58,316 nt of DNA. Origin: Phycisphaerales bacterium (GTDB lineage: Bacteria; Planctomycetota; Phycisphaerae; Phycisphaerales; UBA1924). The notes below the pieces were generated by a model that saw nothing but the letters and a program-made list of their open reading frames with translations, was not told the DNA's origin and did not search any database. Position 1 is the first letter of the stretch, and each line of letters starts with the position of its first letter. Made by a program: the position numbers and the translations under genes. Location: the NCBI GenBank assembly GCA_020853975.1, contig JADYXW010000097.1:1-58316 (forward strand), in the 5' to 3' direction. Positions 50,475-58,316 of this stretch are shown here, piece after piece.

Positions 50475-51653
50475 ATGGCCAAGAAGCCCGCCGCCAAGCC
50501 ATCCTCGTCCCGGTCCAAGGGCGGCCCGCGCGAGCCCGCCGTCCGCGAAATCGCCAACCCGGCGCCCGACCGCCCCCCCACGCACCCGCCGCCCCTCCCC
50601 CTCGATCAACTCCTCGGCCAAGACCGCGCGAGGGCCGTCCTCGACGCGTCCATCCGCTCCGGCAGAGTCCACCACGCCTGGATCTTCCACGGCCCGCGCG
50701 GCGTCGGAAAGTTCACCGCCGCCCTCTCCTTCGCCGCCCTCCTCCTCGATCACACCACAAACGCCACCGCCAAGTCCCCGCCCCGCGCCGATCCAAACAG
50801 CCCCGCCGCCCGCCTCCTCGCCACCGGTTCCCACCCGGACCTCCACATCGTCCGAAAAGAGCTCGCCCGCTACCACGACGACCCGCGCATCCGCGAGCGA
50901 AAACTCTCCAACATCCCCGTCGATGTCGTCCGCTCCTTCCTCCTCGATCCCGGAAACCTCGCCGCCGCCGTCGCGTCACCCTCACTCGCGGCCAAGGTCT
51001 TCATCGTCGACGAGGCCGAACTCCTCGCCGGCCCCGCGCAGAACGCGGTCCTCAAGTTCCTCGAAGAGCCCCCCGAGCGCACCGTCGTCATCCTCGTCAC
51101 CGGCAGCGAAGAGGCCCTCCTCCCCACGATCCGCTCCCGCTGCCAGCGCGTCCCCTTCCTGCCCCTCACTCCGAGAGACCTCGCGGCCTGGCTGAAGCAC
51201 ACGGGCTTCGCTCTTCCACCCGCCGAGCGCGACTGGCTCATCGGCTTCGCCCAGGGCGCCCCGGGCGTCATCGACACCGCCACGCGCCTGGGACTCGCCG
51301 CCTGGTGGCAGCGCCTCGCCCCCATGCTCGACGAGTGCGCCAAGGGCCGCTATTCCCCCGACCTTGGCCCCACGTGCCACCAGCTCGTCGATGAGTTCGC
51401 GCAGGCCCAGGAAAAGTCAGGGCCCAACGTCAGCAAGGACGCCGCGAACAAGGACGGCGCCGCCTGGATGCTCCGCCTGCTCGCGCACCGCTGGTCCGCC
51501 GGCCTCGCCGATGCGCCCGACGCCTCCCTCGCCTGCCTCGACGCCATCTCCGCCGCGGAGCACGAGATCGACGCCAACGTCAATCTCCTCTTCGTCTTCG
51601 AGAAGCTCTCCGCCGAGTTCGCCGACGCCGCCACGCAGCACGCCGTCGCCTAG
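50475..51653 (+). CDS. holB: DNA polymerase III delta-prime subunit
   Basis: The delta-prime subunit is the rigid stator of the clamp loader. The 392 residues from the ATG at 50475 start with a basic, proline-rich stretch (MAKKPAAKPSSSRSKGG), then DQLLGQDRARAVLDASIRSG, RVHHAWIFHGPRGVGKFTAA with a Walker-A-like loop, KVFIVDEAELLAGPAQNAVL, KFLEEPPERTVVILVTGSEE and LLPTIRSRCQRVPFLPLTPR (arginine finger). Delta-prime usually lacks a functional Walker A, whereas here the loop is intact. The C-terminal helical domain follows. Together with dnaX, two clamp-loader subunits are in the window. The stop overlaps that of the convergent SMR gene. Confidence 0.93.
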   Translation: MAKKPAAKPSSSRSKGGPREPAVREIANPAPDRPPTHPPPLPLDQLLGQDRARAVLDASIRSGRVHHAWIFHGPRGVGKFTAALSFAALLLDHTTNATAKSPPRADPNSPAARLLATGSHPDLHIVRKELARYHDDPRIRERKLSNIPVDVVRSFLLDPGNLAAAVASPSLAAKVFIVDEAELLAGPAQNAVLKFLEEPPERTVVILVTGSEEALLPTIRSRCQRVPFLPLTPRDLAAWLKHTGFALPPAERDWLIGFAQGAPGVIDTATRLGLAAWWQRLAPMLDECAKGRYSPDLGPTCHQLVDEFAQAQEKSGPNVSKDAANKDGAAWMLRLLAHRWSAGLADAPDASLACLDAISAAEHEIDANVNLLFVFEKLSAEFADAATQHAVA

Positions 51654-51973
51654 TGCCCGCCCCGCGACAGCGTCAGCCCCACGATCCCCGTCACCACCAG
51701 CGCCAGCGAGCCCGCCTTCACCCACGACACCGGCTCCTTGAACCACACCACGCCCGCGGCCGCAATCACCGCCACCCCGGCGCCCGCCCAGATCGCGTAC
51801 GCCACGCCCACGTCCAGCCTCTTCGCGGCCTGCGACAGGAACACCACGCTCAGCAGGTACATCACCGCCGTCGCCACGCTGGGCCACAGCTTCGTCAGGC
51901 CGTTGCTCTGCTTCATCGCGATCGCCCAGCCGACCTCAAAGACGATCGCGAGCGCCAGCCACATATAGACCAT
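51650..51973 (-). CDS. Small multidrug resistance (SMR) family exporter, Gdx/SugE-like
   Basis: A 107-residue SMR protein with four membrane segments. The first segment contains the conserved Glu (LALAIVFEVGWAIAMKQSNG, followed by LTKLWPSVAT), which couples proton and substrate movement. The W after EVG and the GLTKLWPS phrase are nearer to Gdx/SugE-type guanidinium exporters than to EmrE, but this is only suggestive. Later, AAKRLDVGVAYAIWAGAGVA and WFKEPVSWVKAGSLALVVTG are typical of SMR proteins. ATG at 51973 (MVYMWLAL) or the ATG at 51964 are both possible; a GTG further upstream is unlikely. No guanidine riboswitch is visible upstream. Confidence 0.88.
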   Translation of the reverse strand: MVYMWLALAIVFEVGWAIAMKQSNGLTKLWPSVATAVMYLLSVVFLSQAAKRLDVGVAYAIWAGAGVAVIAAAGVVWFKEPVSWVKAGSLALVVTGIVGLTLSRGGH

Positions 51974-52011
51974 GCACCAGCGTACACCGTGCGCCCGCTG
52001 CGGGCCGTCGG

Positions 52012-52398
52012 TCACGCCGCGCGCCGGCCGCCCGTCACACGCCCTATGCGCTCCTTCAGCCGCGCCTCATCCGCCTTCCGCGCAAACCGCGTGAACGCCA
52101 CCGCCATCCGCACCGGGCCCGGCTCGGATTCATCCTTCCAGACCACGTTCCCATGCACTACCACGGGCCGCTCGTCCTCGCTCGAGCCAAAGCTCCGCGG
52201 CAGCTCGATCCGCAGCACCACGGGCGTGCCCGGCTCCAGCCCCCGGTCCAGCTCGAACTGCACGCCACCCTCCGAGATGTCGTACGCGTGCCCCTCTAGC
52301 GAAAACCGGCCCGCCCCCGGCGCCTTCGCCGACAGCGCCGTGTACATCGCCGGCAGGGAAAACCGCTCGAACATCCGTCGATTCTCGTGTGACTGCAT
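52012..52398 (-). CDS. PilZ-domain protein, likely c-di-GMP receptor
   Basis: A 128-residue protein made of one PilZ domain. The binding signature RxxxR reads RRMFERF (residues 7-13) and the D/NxSxxG motif reads AYDISEGGVQFEL; further strands include PVVLRIELPRSFG and VVVHGNVVWKDESEPGP. Such single-domain PilZ proteins bind cyclic di-GMP and alter motility or surface polysaccharide through partners. It lies between the Fur-like gene and the SMR gene on the minus strand, 38 bases before the latter. ATG at 52398. Confidence 0.9.
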   Translation of the reverse strand: MQSHENRRMFERFSLPAMYTALSAKAPGAGRFSLEGHAYDISEGGVQFELDRGLEPGTPVVLRIELPRSFGSSEDERPVVVHGNVVWKDESEPGPVRMAVAFTRFARKADEARLKERIGRVTGGRRAA

Positions 52399-52523
52399 GG
52401 CTCGCTCCAGTCCCGGGTTTCCCGGCGTTCCCCTTCTCGGAACGTCAGAACCCTCCGCTGGTCACGATCGGCCATCCGCCTTCGTCAGATAAGCCCGGGG
52501 CCAAAATCCACCCCGTCCCGCCC

Positions 52524-52958
52524 TCACGGGCCCTTGCGGGCCTCTACCTCCACCCGCACTCCCCCCACGCGCACCCCCAGCCGCTTCTCCACCTCCGCCA
52601 GCACCGATCCGTCGATCGATCCCAGGATCGCCCGCGACAGGTCCTCCGGCAGGTCCACGATCCCGCCCTCGGGCGTCGTCACGTGCGCGTGCTCGCTCAT
52701 GTCCGCGTCAAACCGTTGTGGCCCGCCTCCCACCGACAGCCGCCGCGCCAGCCCGTGCTCCACCAGCGCCTCCAGCGCGTTATACACCGTCGCCAGGCTC
52801 AGACCTGTGTCCTGCCGCCCCACCAGCTCATGCAACGCGTCCGCCGTCGGATGGCTCCGGCTCGCCGCCAGCGCGGCGTACACCCGCTCACGCCTCAGCG
52901 TCCACCGAAGCCCATGCTCCCGAAACGCCGCCCGGATATCCATCCCTTGTGCATCCAA
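52524..52958 (-). CDS. Fur-family metal-responsive regulator without structural CxxC
   Basis: A Fur-type regulator of about 144 residues. The winged helix is clear (REHGLRWTLRRERVYAALAA, SHPTADALHELVGRQDTGLS, LATVYNALEALVEHGLARRL). The dimerisation part has FDADMSEHAHVTTPEGGIVD where most family members read HHDHxxCxxCGxIxEF: the first Cys pair is replaced by T-x-P-E and no second pair follows, so the structural zinc is absent. The start is uncertain: a TTG at 52958 has GAGGAG before it, an ATG at 52943 has no site, and a GTG at 52973 also opens the frame. Metal and targets cannot be told. A 10-bp palindrome, ACTTATAAGT, lies just upstream (52972-52981). Confidence 0.85.
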   Translation of the reverse strand: MDAQGMDIRAAFREHGLRWTLRRERVYAALAASRSHPTADALHELVGRQDTGLSLATVYNALEALVEHGLARRLSVGGGPQRFDADMSEHAHVTTPEGGIVDLPEDLSRAILGSIDGSVLAEVEKRLGVRVGGVRVEVEARKGP

Positions 52959-53034
52959 GGCCACACTCCTCACTTATAAGTATTCGCACCCACGCCCCTC
53001 CCCGCCACAACGCCAATTCCCCCACACCCTCCTC

Positions 53035-53835
53035 ATGGACGAGACAACCCCCCTCTGCGAGTCCTGCGGCTACGACCTCTCCGCCTCAGCCCGGCACGGC
53101 TCCTGCCCCGAGTGCGGCGCGCCCGTCGCCTCTTCGCTCCCGGGTGCGCGCATCGAGTCCCCTTGGCAGCAACGTCGGAGCCTCTTCTCGTGGGGCCTGA
53201 CCAACCTCGGCACCCTCTTCCGCCCGACTCACCGCTTCCGCACCCTCCGAATCTCCGCAGCGGGTGCCGCCCCCCTCCTCGCGGCGAACCTCCTCCTCGC
53301 GGGCGCCCTCATCGCCGACCCTTGGGTCGGTGCCACCACCATCGACCCCGCCCGCGCCGTCCGTGACCTCTCCAACCCACGCGAACTCGCCCTCTACGCC
53401 GCCGCCTGGCTCGCCTGGAGTCTCCTGGTCGCCCTCATCCTCCTGGCCCTCACCATCGTCGAGTACCTCGGCGTCCGCTTCTTCGCCGCACGAAAGGGCT
53501 GGAGGCTCACCCGCGCAGCGGCCCTGCAGGTCTGCGCCCACGCCTCCATCGGCTGGGCGCTCTGCGGCGTGCTCGCCATCGCCGCCATGGTCGTCCCCCA
53601 GATCCTCATCCGATACTTCCACCTCGCCCTCGACCAGCGCTGGGACCTCCGGCCCACGTTCGCCTACACGCTCGACCTCCAGACCATCCTGCTGGTCGTC
53701 CTTCCATCCACCGGATACCTCGCGGGTCTCATCGCTTTCGAATGGCTCGTCTTCCGGGGCGTCCGCGCGTGCCGGTTCGCCACGCTCGAACCCTTCCCCG
53801 GGCCCACCCCTTCACTCGCCGCGGCAGCCCGCTAG
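53035..53835 (+). CDS. Membrane protein with N-terminal zinc ribbon
   Basis: A 266-residue protein from the ATG at 53035. It begins with a zinc ribbon, CESCGYDLSASARHGSCPEC, the same type as in the tandem pair at 5101-6143 but at the other end of the chain. About five membrane segments follow (AAGAAPLLAANLLLAGALIA, ALYAAAWLAWSLLVALILLA, CAHASIGWALCGVLAIAAMV, TILLVVLPSTGYLAGLIAFE). Related proteins with CGYDL ribbons are abundant in planctomycetes and have no known function. It is divergent from the Fur-like gene. Confidence 0.75.
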   Translation: MDETTPLCESCGYDLSASARHGSCPECGAPVASSLPGARIESPWQQRRSLFSWGLTNLGTLFRPTHRFRTLRISAAGAAPLLAANLLLAGALIADPWVGATTIDPARAVRDLSNPRELALYAAAWLAWSLLVALILLALTIVEYLGVRFFAARKGWRLTRAAALQVCAHASIGWALCGVLAIAAMVVPQILIRYFHLALDQRWDLRPTFAYTLDLQTILLVVLPSTGYLAGLIAFEWLVFRGVRACRFATLEPFPGPTPSLAAAAR

Positions 53836-53894
53836 TTCCTCTACACTGCCCCCACGCGACGGGAGAGCCCCGCTCGCTCATCAGGGCACTCATC

Positions 53895-56800
53895 ATGCAC
53901 ACGCTCCTGCTCCCGCTCGTCGCCACCGCCCTCCTCCCACACGGACCTCAGGGCTACTACCGCCAGCCCACCATCCACAACGACACCATCGTCTTTGTCG
54001 CCGAGGGCGACCTCTGGAAGGTCAGCACCGCCGGTGGCGTCGCCACACGCCTCACCTCTCATCCGGGCAACGAGGGCTCCCCGCAGATTTCACCCGACGG
54101 CTCCCTCGTCGCCTTCACCGCGCAGTACGAGGGCCCCACCGAGGTCTACGTCATGCCCGTCTCCGGAGGCCTCCCCAGGCGCCTCACCTTCGACGCCGCC
54201 CGCTGCGCCGTCTCGGGGTGGAAGGCCGGCTCGGGCGACACCCCCGCCAGCATCATCGCCTCGACGACGCGCTTCTCGACCCTCCCCAACGCCCAGCTCA
54301 CGCTCCTCAACCCCCAGACCGGCGCCCGCGAGCTTGTCCCCCTCGCCCAGGCCGCGGAGGGCGCCTACACCGACGACGGCTCCCTCGTCTTCGCGCGACT
54401 CGCCTTCCAGGGCAGCCAGACCAAGCGATACAAGGGCGGCACCGCTCAGAACCTCTGGCTCTTCCCCGCCGGTGGCGATGAGGCCCGCCCCCTCACCCAG
54501 GACTTCACCGGCACCAGCGCCACCCCCATGTTCTGGAACTCCCGCGTCTACTTCCTCTCCGACCGCGACGGCACCATGGAAGTCTTCTCCATGAAGCCCG
54601 ACGGCTCGGACGTCGCCCAGGTCACCAACCACGACCAGCCCCAGCAGCGACTCCTCGACGCCAAGGGCGCTTCGATGCACAAGGGCCGCATCGTCTACCA
54701 GCTCGGCGCCGACCTCTGGCTCTGCGACGCAAACACCGGCGCCGACGCGCCCCTCGCCATCACCCTCGACACCGACTTCGACCAGACCCGCGAGAACTGG
54801 GTCGAGAAGCCCCTCGACTACCTCTCCGCCGCCTCCCTCTCGCCCGACGGCTCGCGCGTCGCCCTCACCGCCCGCGGGCAGGTCTTCGTCGCCCCCAAGG
54901 AGTCAGGCCGCCTCGTCGAAGTCACACGCAAGGACGGCGTCCGCTACCGCGCCGCCCGCTTCATGCCCGACGGCAAGTCCCTCGTCATGCTCTCCGACGA
55001 GTCCGGCGAGGTCGAACTCTGGTCCGCGCCCGCCGACGGCTCCGCCTCACCCACCCAGCTCACCTCCGACGGCGTCGTCCTCCGCTGGGAGGCCATCCCC
55101 AGCCCCGATGGCGCCAAGATCGCCCACCACGACAAGAACCAGAAGCTCTGGGTCTTCGACCAGACAACCAAGACAAGCACCCTCGTCGAGACCAACCCGA
55201 TGGACGTCTTCCAGTCCCTCGCTTGGTCCACCGATTCCCGCTGGCTCGCGTACTCCTCCTACGCGACCAACTTCAACCGCCAGATCAGGCTCTTCGACAC
55301 CACGACCGGTGCCCTCACCAGCCTGACCACCGACCGCTTCGACTCCACCGACGTGGCCTTCTCTGCCGACGGCAAGTGGCTCTACGTCCTCTCCGACCGA
55401 AACATCGACACCAGCGTCAACTCCCCGTGGGGGCCCCTCCAGCCCGAGCCCTACTTCGACAACAAGACGCGTCTCTTCCTCGTCTCGCTCGAAAAGGACG
55501 CCCGCTCCCCCTTCCGCCCCGCAGATGAGCTCTTCGACCCCAAGGCCGACGCGAAGACCAAGGAGGAGCCCGCCAAGCCAGACCCTGAAAAGCCAGACCC
55601 TGAAAAGCAAGCCCCCGCCAGCAAGCCCGCGGACAAGACCGACACGCCGCCCGCCGAACCGGACACGCACACCGAGAAGCCCTCCGACAAGCCGGCCGAG
55701 AAGCCCGCGCCCAAGCCCGTCCTCATCGACATCGACGGCATCCAGGGCCGCCTAGAGCAGCTCCCCATCGCCCCGGGCAACTTCGCCTCCCTCTCCGCCA
55801 ACGAGAAACGCATCTTCTGGCTCAGCAGCCCCGCCGGCGCCGAAGGCCGCAACCTCATGGCCCTCGATATCTCCAACAAGGACATCGAGCCAAAGACCAT
55901 CGCCACAGGCCTCACAGACTACGAGCTCTCCCGCGACGGCAAGTCCATCCTCCTCCGCAAGCGAGCCGGGCTCTTCATCATCGACGCCTCCGCGGGCGCC
56001 AACGCCGACCTCTCCAAGGCCGGCGTCCCCCTCACCAACTGGACCTTCCCCATCACGCCCCGCGAAGAGTGGCGCCAGATGTTCATCGAGGCCTGGAGGC
56101 TCGAACGAGACTACTTCTACGACACCGACATGCACGGCACCGACTGGCCCGCCATCCTGCAACGCTACCTCCCCCTCGTCGATCGCGTCTCCACCCGCAC
56201 AGAACTCTCCGACCTCATCGCCCAGATGGTCGCCGAACTCTCCGCGCTCCACACCTTCGTCCGTGGGGGCGACGAGCGCTCCGGGCCGGACAACATCGCC
56301 CCGGCCTCCCTCGGCGCCGTCCTCGACGCCGACCCCGCCGCGGGCGGCTACCGCGTCGCCCACATCTATCAGGCCGACCCGGACTACCCCGACCGCATCT
56401 CGCCCCTCGCCAGGCCCGGTGTCAACGTCGCCGTCGGCGACCTCATCGAGCGCATCGACCACCGCCCCGCGCTCTCCGCGCCCGATATCGGCCTGCTCCT
56501 CCGACAGCGCGCGGGCAAGCAGGTCCTGCTCGCCGTCCAGCCCGCCGCGGGCGGCGACAGCCGCCAGGTCGTCGTCACCCCCATCTCCATGGGCTCCGAG
56601 GAAGACCTCCGCTACCACGAGTGGGAGTACACCCGCCGCCTCGCCGTCGAGGCCGCCGATGCTTCCCTCGGATACGTCCACCTCCGCGCCATGGGCGCCG
56701 AGAACATGAACGAGTTCGCGCGAGGCTTCTACCCCGTCTTCAACCGAAAGGGCCTCATCATCGACGTCCGCCACAACCGGGGCGGCAACATCGACTCCTG

Positions 56801-57287
56801 GGTCCTCTCCCGCCTCCTCCGCAAGGCCTGGTTCTTCTGGCAGCCCCGCGTCGGCGACCCATTCTGGAACATGCAGCTCGCCTTCCGAGGCCATGTCGTC
56901 GTCCTCTGCAACGAACGCACCGCGAGCGATGGCGAGGCCTTCGCCGAGGGAATCAAGCGGCTCAACATCGGCACCGTCATGGGCACCCGCACCTGGGGGG
57001 GCGAGATCTGGCTCTCCTCCTCCAACTTCCTCGTCGATGGCGGCATCGCAACAGCCTCCGAGATCGGCGTCTATGGCCCCGAGGGCGAGTGGCTCATCGA
57101 GGGCCACGGCGTAGACCCCGATGTCGTCGTCGATAACCTCCCCCACCAGACCTTCAAGGGCAAGGACGCGCAGCTCGAGGCCGCCATCGCCCTCCTCCAG
57201 AAGAAGATCCGCGAGCAGCCCGTCGAAGTACCCCCGGCGCCCGCGCACCCCGACAAGAGCTGGGGCCCGAACAGGCGCTCGCGATAA
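53895..57287 (+). CDS. Tricorn protease homologue, S41-type core with beta-propellers and PDZ
   Basis: A 1130-residue protein related to the Tricorn core protease. A short signal-like start (MHTLLLPLVATALLPHGPQG) precedes two beta-propellers: residues about 20-310 (FVAEGDLWKVSTAGGVATRL, TSHPGNEGSPQISPDGSLVA) and 330-690. A charged insert with KPDPEKPDPEK repeats (about 555-610) interrupts the second propeller. Then come the core helical domain, a PDZ domain (about 830-900) and the S41 peptidase part. The nucleophile is Ser1011 in TASDGEAFAEG with Asp1012 behind it, matching the Tricorn S965-D966 pair; His786 in SALHTFV is a candidate partner. Bacterial homologues process peptides; an exported form is suggested here by the hydrophobic start. 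Confidence 0.88.
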   Translation: MHTLLLPLVATALLPHGPQGYYRQPTIHNDTIVFVAEGDLWKVSTAGGVATRLTSHPGNEGSPQISPDGSLVAFTAQYEGPTEVYVMPVSGGLPRRLTFDAARCAVSGWKAGSGDTPASIIASTTRFSTLPNAQLTLLNPQTGARELVPLAQAAEGAYTDDGSLVFARLAFQGSQTKRYKGGTAQNLWLFPAGGDEARPLTQDFTGTSATPMFWNSRVYFLSDRDGTMEVFSMKPDGSDVAQVTNHDQPQQRLLDAKGASMHKGRIVYQLGADLWLCDANTGADAPLAITLDTDFDQTRENWVEKPLDYLSAASLSPDGSRVALTARGQVFVAPKESGRLVEVTRKDGVRYRAARFMPDGKSLVMLSDESGEVELWSAPADGSASPTQLTSDGVVLRWEAIPSPDGAKIAHHDKNQKLWVFDQTTKTSTLVETNPMDVFQSLAWSTDSRWLAYSSYATNFNRQIRLFDTTTGALTSLTTDRFDSTDVAFSADGKWLYVLSDRNIDTSVNSPWGPLQPEPYFDNKTRLFLVSLEKDARSPFRPADELFDPKADAKTKEEPAKPDPEKPDPEKQAPASKPADKTDTPPAEPDTHTEKPSDKPAEKPAPKPVLIDIDGIQGRLEQLPIAPGNFASLSANEKRIFWLSSPAGAEGRNLMALDISNKDIEPKTIATGLTDYELSRDGKSILLRKRAGLFIIDASAGANADLSKAGVPLTNWTFPITPREEWRQMFIEAWRLERDYFYDTDMHGTDWPAILQRYLPLVDRVSTRTELSDLIAQMVAELSALHTFVRGGDERSGPDNIAPASLGAVLDADPAAGGYRVAHIYQADPDYPDRISPLARPGVNVAVGDLIERIDHRPALSAPDIGLLLRQRAGKQVLLAVQPAAGGDSRQVVVTPISMGSEEDLRYHEWEYTRRLAVEAADASLGYVHLRAMGAENMNEFARGFYPVFNRKGLIIDVRHNRGGNIDSWVLSRLLRKAWFFWQPRVGDPFWNMQLAFRGHVVVLCNERTASDGEAFAEGIKRLNIGTVMGTRTWGGEIWLSSSNFLVDGGIATASEIGVYGPEGEWLIEGHGVDPDVVVDNLPHQTFKGKDAQLEAAIALLQKKIREQPVEVPPAPAHPDKSWGPNRRSR

Positions 57288-57351
57288 TCAGTCCGAGAAG
57301 CCGCGGGGTTGCACCGCCGCAACACTACCGCCCGCATGATCGGAACCCGGT

Positions 57352-58203
57352 GTGGCCCACCGGCAACACGCACGTCGCCCAGGCACCCCCCCGGATCCGA
57401 TGCTCGTGCCCATGGCCTCTCCACCGCCCCGCCGAAACCCGAGCGCCGATCCCGGCCTCGAGCTCCACCAGCCGATCCAGCGGATCAACGACCTGATCCA
57501 CGAACTCGGCAAGCTCCTGCAGGGTTCTCTCCAGGCCGTCGCCGGCTCGGGCTCCCTCCCGCCCGGCTCTCCGACGCTCGAGAACCAGCTCCACGCCGCC
57601 GCCCAGCGCCTCGAACAGATGGCCGACCTCGTCCACTCCGCCATGCAGGGCGCCTCCAAGCCCCTCGGCTCCCCGTCCCTCCACAAGTCCCGCCCCGTCA
57701 CCGTCGGCGAGGCCGCCCAGCACGCCGCCGATGTCCTCGCCCCGCTCGCCGCCGCCCACAAGGTCGCCGTCGCCATCGACATCCCCGCCACCACCGGCCT
57801 CATCCCCGCCGGCGCGCTCTACACCGTCATCCTCAACGCCCTGCAGAACGCCATCGAGGCCGTCGCGAGGACCGGCCGCCCCGGCACCGTCACGCTCCGC
57901 GCGCAGCCCGAGCCCGCGCCCCAGGGCCTGACCTACGGCCGCGACACCCGCGACTGGTACTCCCTGCACATCATCGACGAAGGCATCGGCGCTCCCGCCG
58001 ATCCATCCCGCTGCTTCGACCTCGGCTTCACCACCAAGCCCCGCGGCGCGGGTGTCGGCCTCGCCGTCGCCCGAAACGTCGTCCGGGGCATGGGCGGCAC
58101 CATCGAGCTCGGTCCACGCTCCGACGCTCCCGGCTCCGTCCTCCGAGTCCACTTCCCAAGCCTCACAAGCTCCTCCAATCTGGCCCTCGGGGGCGCCGCG
58201 TGA
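57352..58203 (+). CDS. Sensor histidine kinase, short form
   Basis: A 283-residue protein with an N-terminal helical part and a C-terminal ATPase domain of the histidine-kinase type. The dimerisation helix may be LIHELGKLLQGSLQAVAG with His in the usual place. The ATPase boxes are visible: N box LNALQNAIEAVARTGRPG, G1 box IIDEGIGAP, and G2 box TTKPRGAGVGLAVARNVVRG. No membrane segment is present, so it is probably cytoplasmic. The start at a GTG (57352) gives a low-complexity head; an ATG at 57400 or 57412 may be real. The response regulator begins inside its stop codon. Confidence 0.8.
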   Translation: MAHRQHARRPGTPPDPMLVPMASPPPRRNPSADPGLELHQPIQRINDLIHELGKLLQGSLQAVAGSGSLPPGSPTLENQLHAAAQRLEQMADLVHSAMQGASKPLGSPSLHKSRPVTVGEAAQHAADVLAPLAAAHKVAVAIDIPATTGLIPAGALYTVILNALQNAIEAVARTGRPGTVTLRAQPEPAPQGLTYGRDTRDWYSLHIIDEGIGAPADPSRCFDLGFTTKPRGAGVGLAVARNVVRGMGGTIELGPRSDAPGSVLRVHFPSLTSSSNLALGGAA

Positions 58204-58316
58204 CAGCCCGGCCCGCCGAGCCCGCCGGCACCCCCGGCTCGCACATCCTGATCGCCGACGAAGACTCCCTCTTCGCCGGCGCGCTCGCCCCACGCCTCTC
58301 CGCCCAGGGTCATTCC
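58200..58316 (+). CDS. Response regulator, N-terminal part only
   Basis: The frame starts at a GTG at 58200 that overlaps the kinase stop (GTGA) and runs off the right edge. The 39 visible residues include ILIADEDSLFAGALAPRLS, the first strand of a receiver domain with the acidic pair DED that binds magnesium, and a following helix. The phosphorylated aspartate lies beyond the edge. This completes a two-component pair with the kinase. Confidence 0.8.
   Translation, partial: MTARPAEPAGTPGSHILIADEDSLFAGALAPRLSAQGHS

Overview
This 58.3 kb window is very GC-rich and looks chromosomal. It most probably comes from a planctomycete of the Phycisphaerae type. The signs are an LEPR-type N-terminal motif (LEPRQMLA) on a large secreted protein at 42682-44274, several 'CxxCGY' zinc-ribbon membrane proteins, long N- or C-terminal extensions on ribosomal proteins, and many secreted proteins of no known family. 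This is inference from content; no 16S gene is present.

Layout. 1-3800 (minus) holds a cut gene, scpB, a fusion of a B12-binding domain with a MeaB-type GTPase, and a secreted protein of unknown function. 3963-7766 (plus) holds an esterase, two tandem zinc-ribbon membrane proteins and dnaX. dnaX carries what looks like a complete programmed -1 frameshift site, so the short gamma-like product is in frame 0 and the long tau-like product is made by shifting. 7767-8304 is a gene-free stretch with repeated GTGGCA/TGCCAC words. 8305-11370 (minus) holds a TIR-domain membrane protein with a companion membrane protein, pheS, and a small Cys-rich lipoprotein. 11570-26852 (minus) is the S10-spc-alpha ribosomal cluster from rpsJ to rplQ with secY, infA, rpmJ and rpoA. 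It lacks rpmD, adk, map and rpsD, has a terminator plus a 320-nt leader between rplC and rplD, and encodes an L22 with an N-terminal XRE-like helix-turn-helix domain.

27166-38231 carries a secreted protein, ruvB, the RNase P RNA gene (minus), a putative Gfo/Idh/MocA-like protein, a GtaA-type glutaminase-family protein, a methyltransferase, an amidase lipoprotein, a LysR regulator and dnaK. A near-consensus sigma-54 promoter lies just upstream of dnaK. 38447-40245 is a PadR regulator plus membrane protein cassette with a sigma-70 promoter overlapped by a palindromic operator. 40265-53835 holds nrdR, a tandem universal stress protein, a lone CoA-transferase A subunit, the LEPR surface protein, a HAD hydrolase, an SH3-like secreted protein, a TolC-family protein, a Sua5/TsaC enzyme, holB, an SMR exporter, a PilZ protein, a Fur-family regulator and another zinc-ribbon membrane protein. 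53895-58316 holds a Tricorn-type protease and a two-component pair whose response regulator is cut by the window edge.

Functionally the window is mostly housekeeping: translation, transcription, Sec export, replication clamp-loader parts (dnaX and holB), recombination (ruvB), tRNA processing and chaperone. The observations most worth a second look are the dnaX recoding signal, the HTH-L22 fusion, the rplC/rplD leader, the sigma-54 site before dnaK and the TIR/membrane pair.
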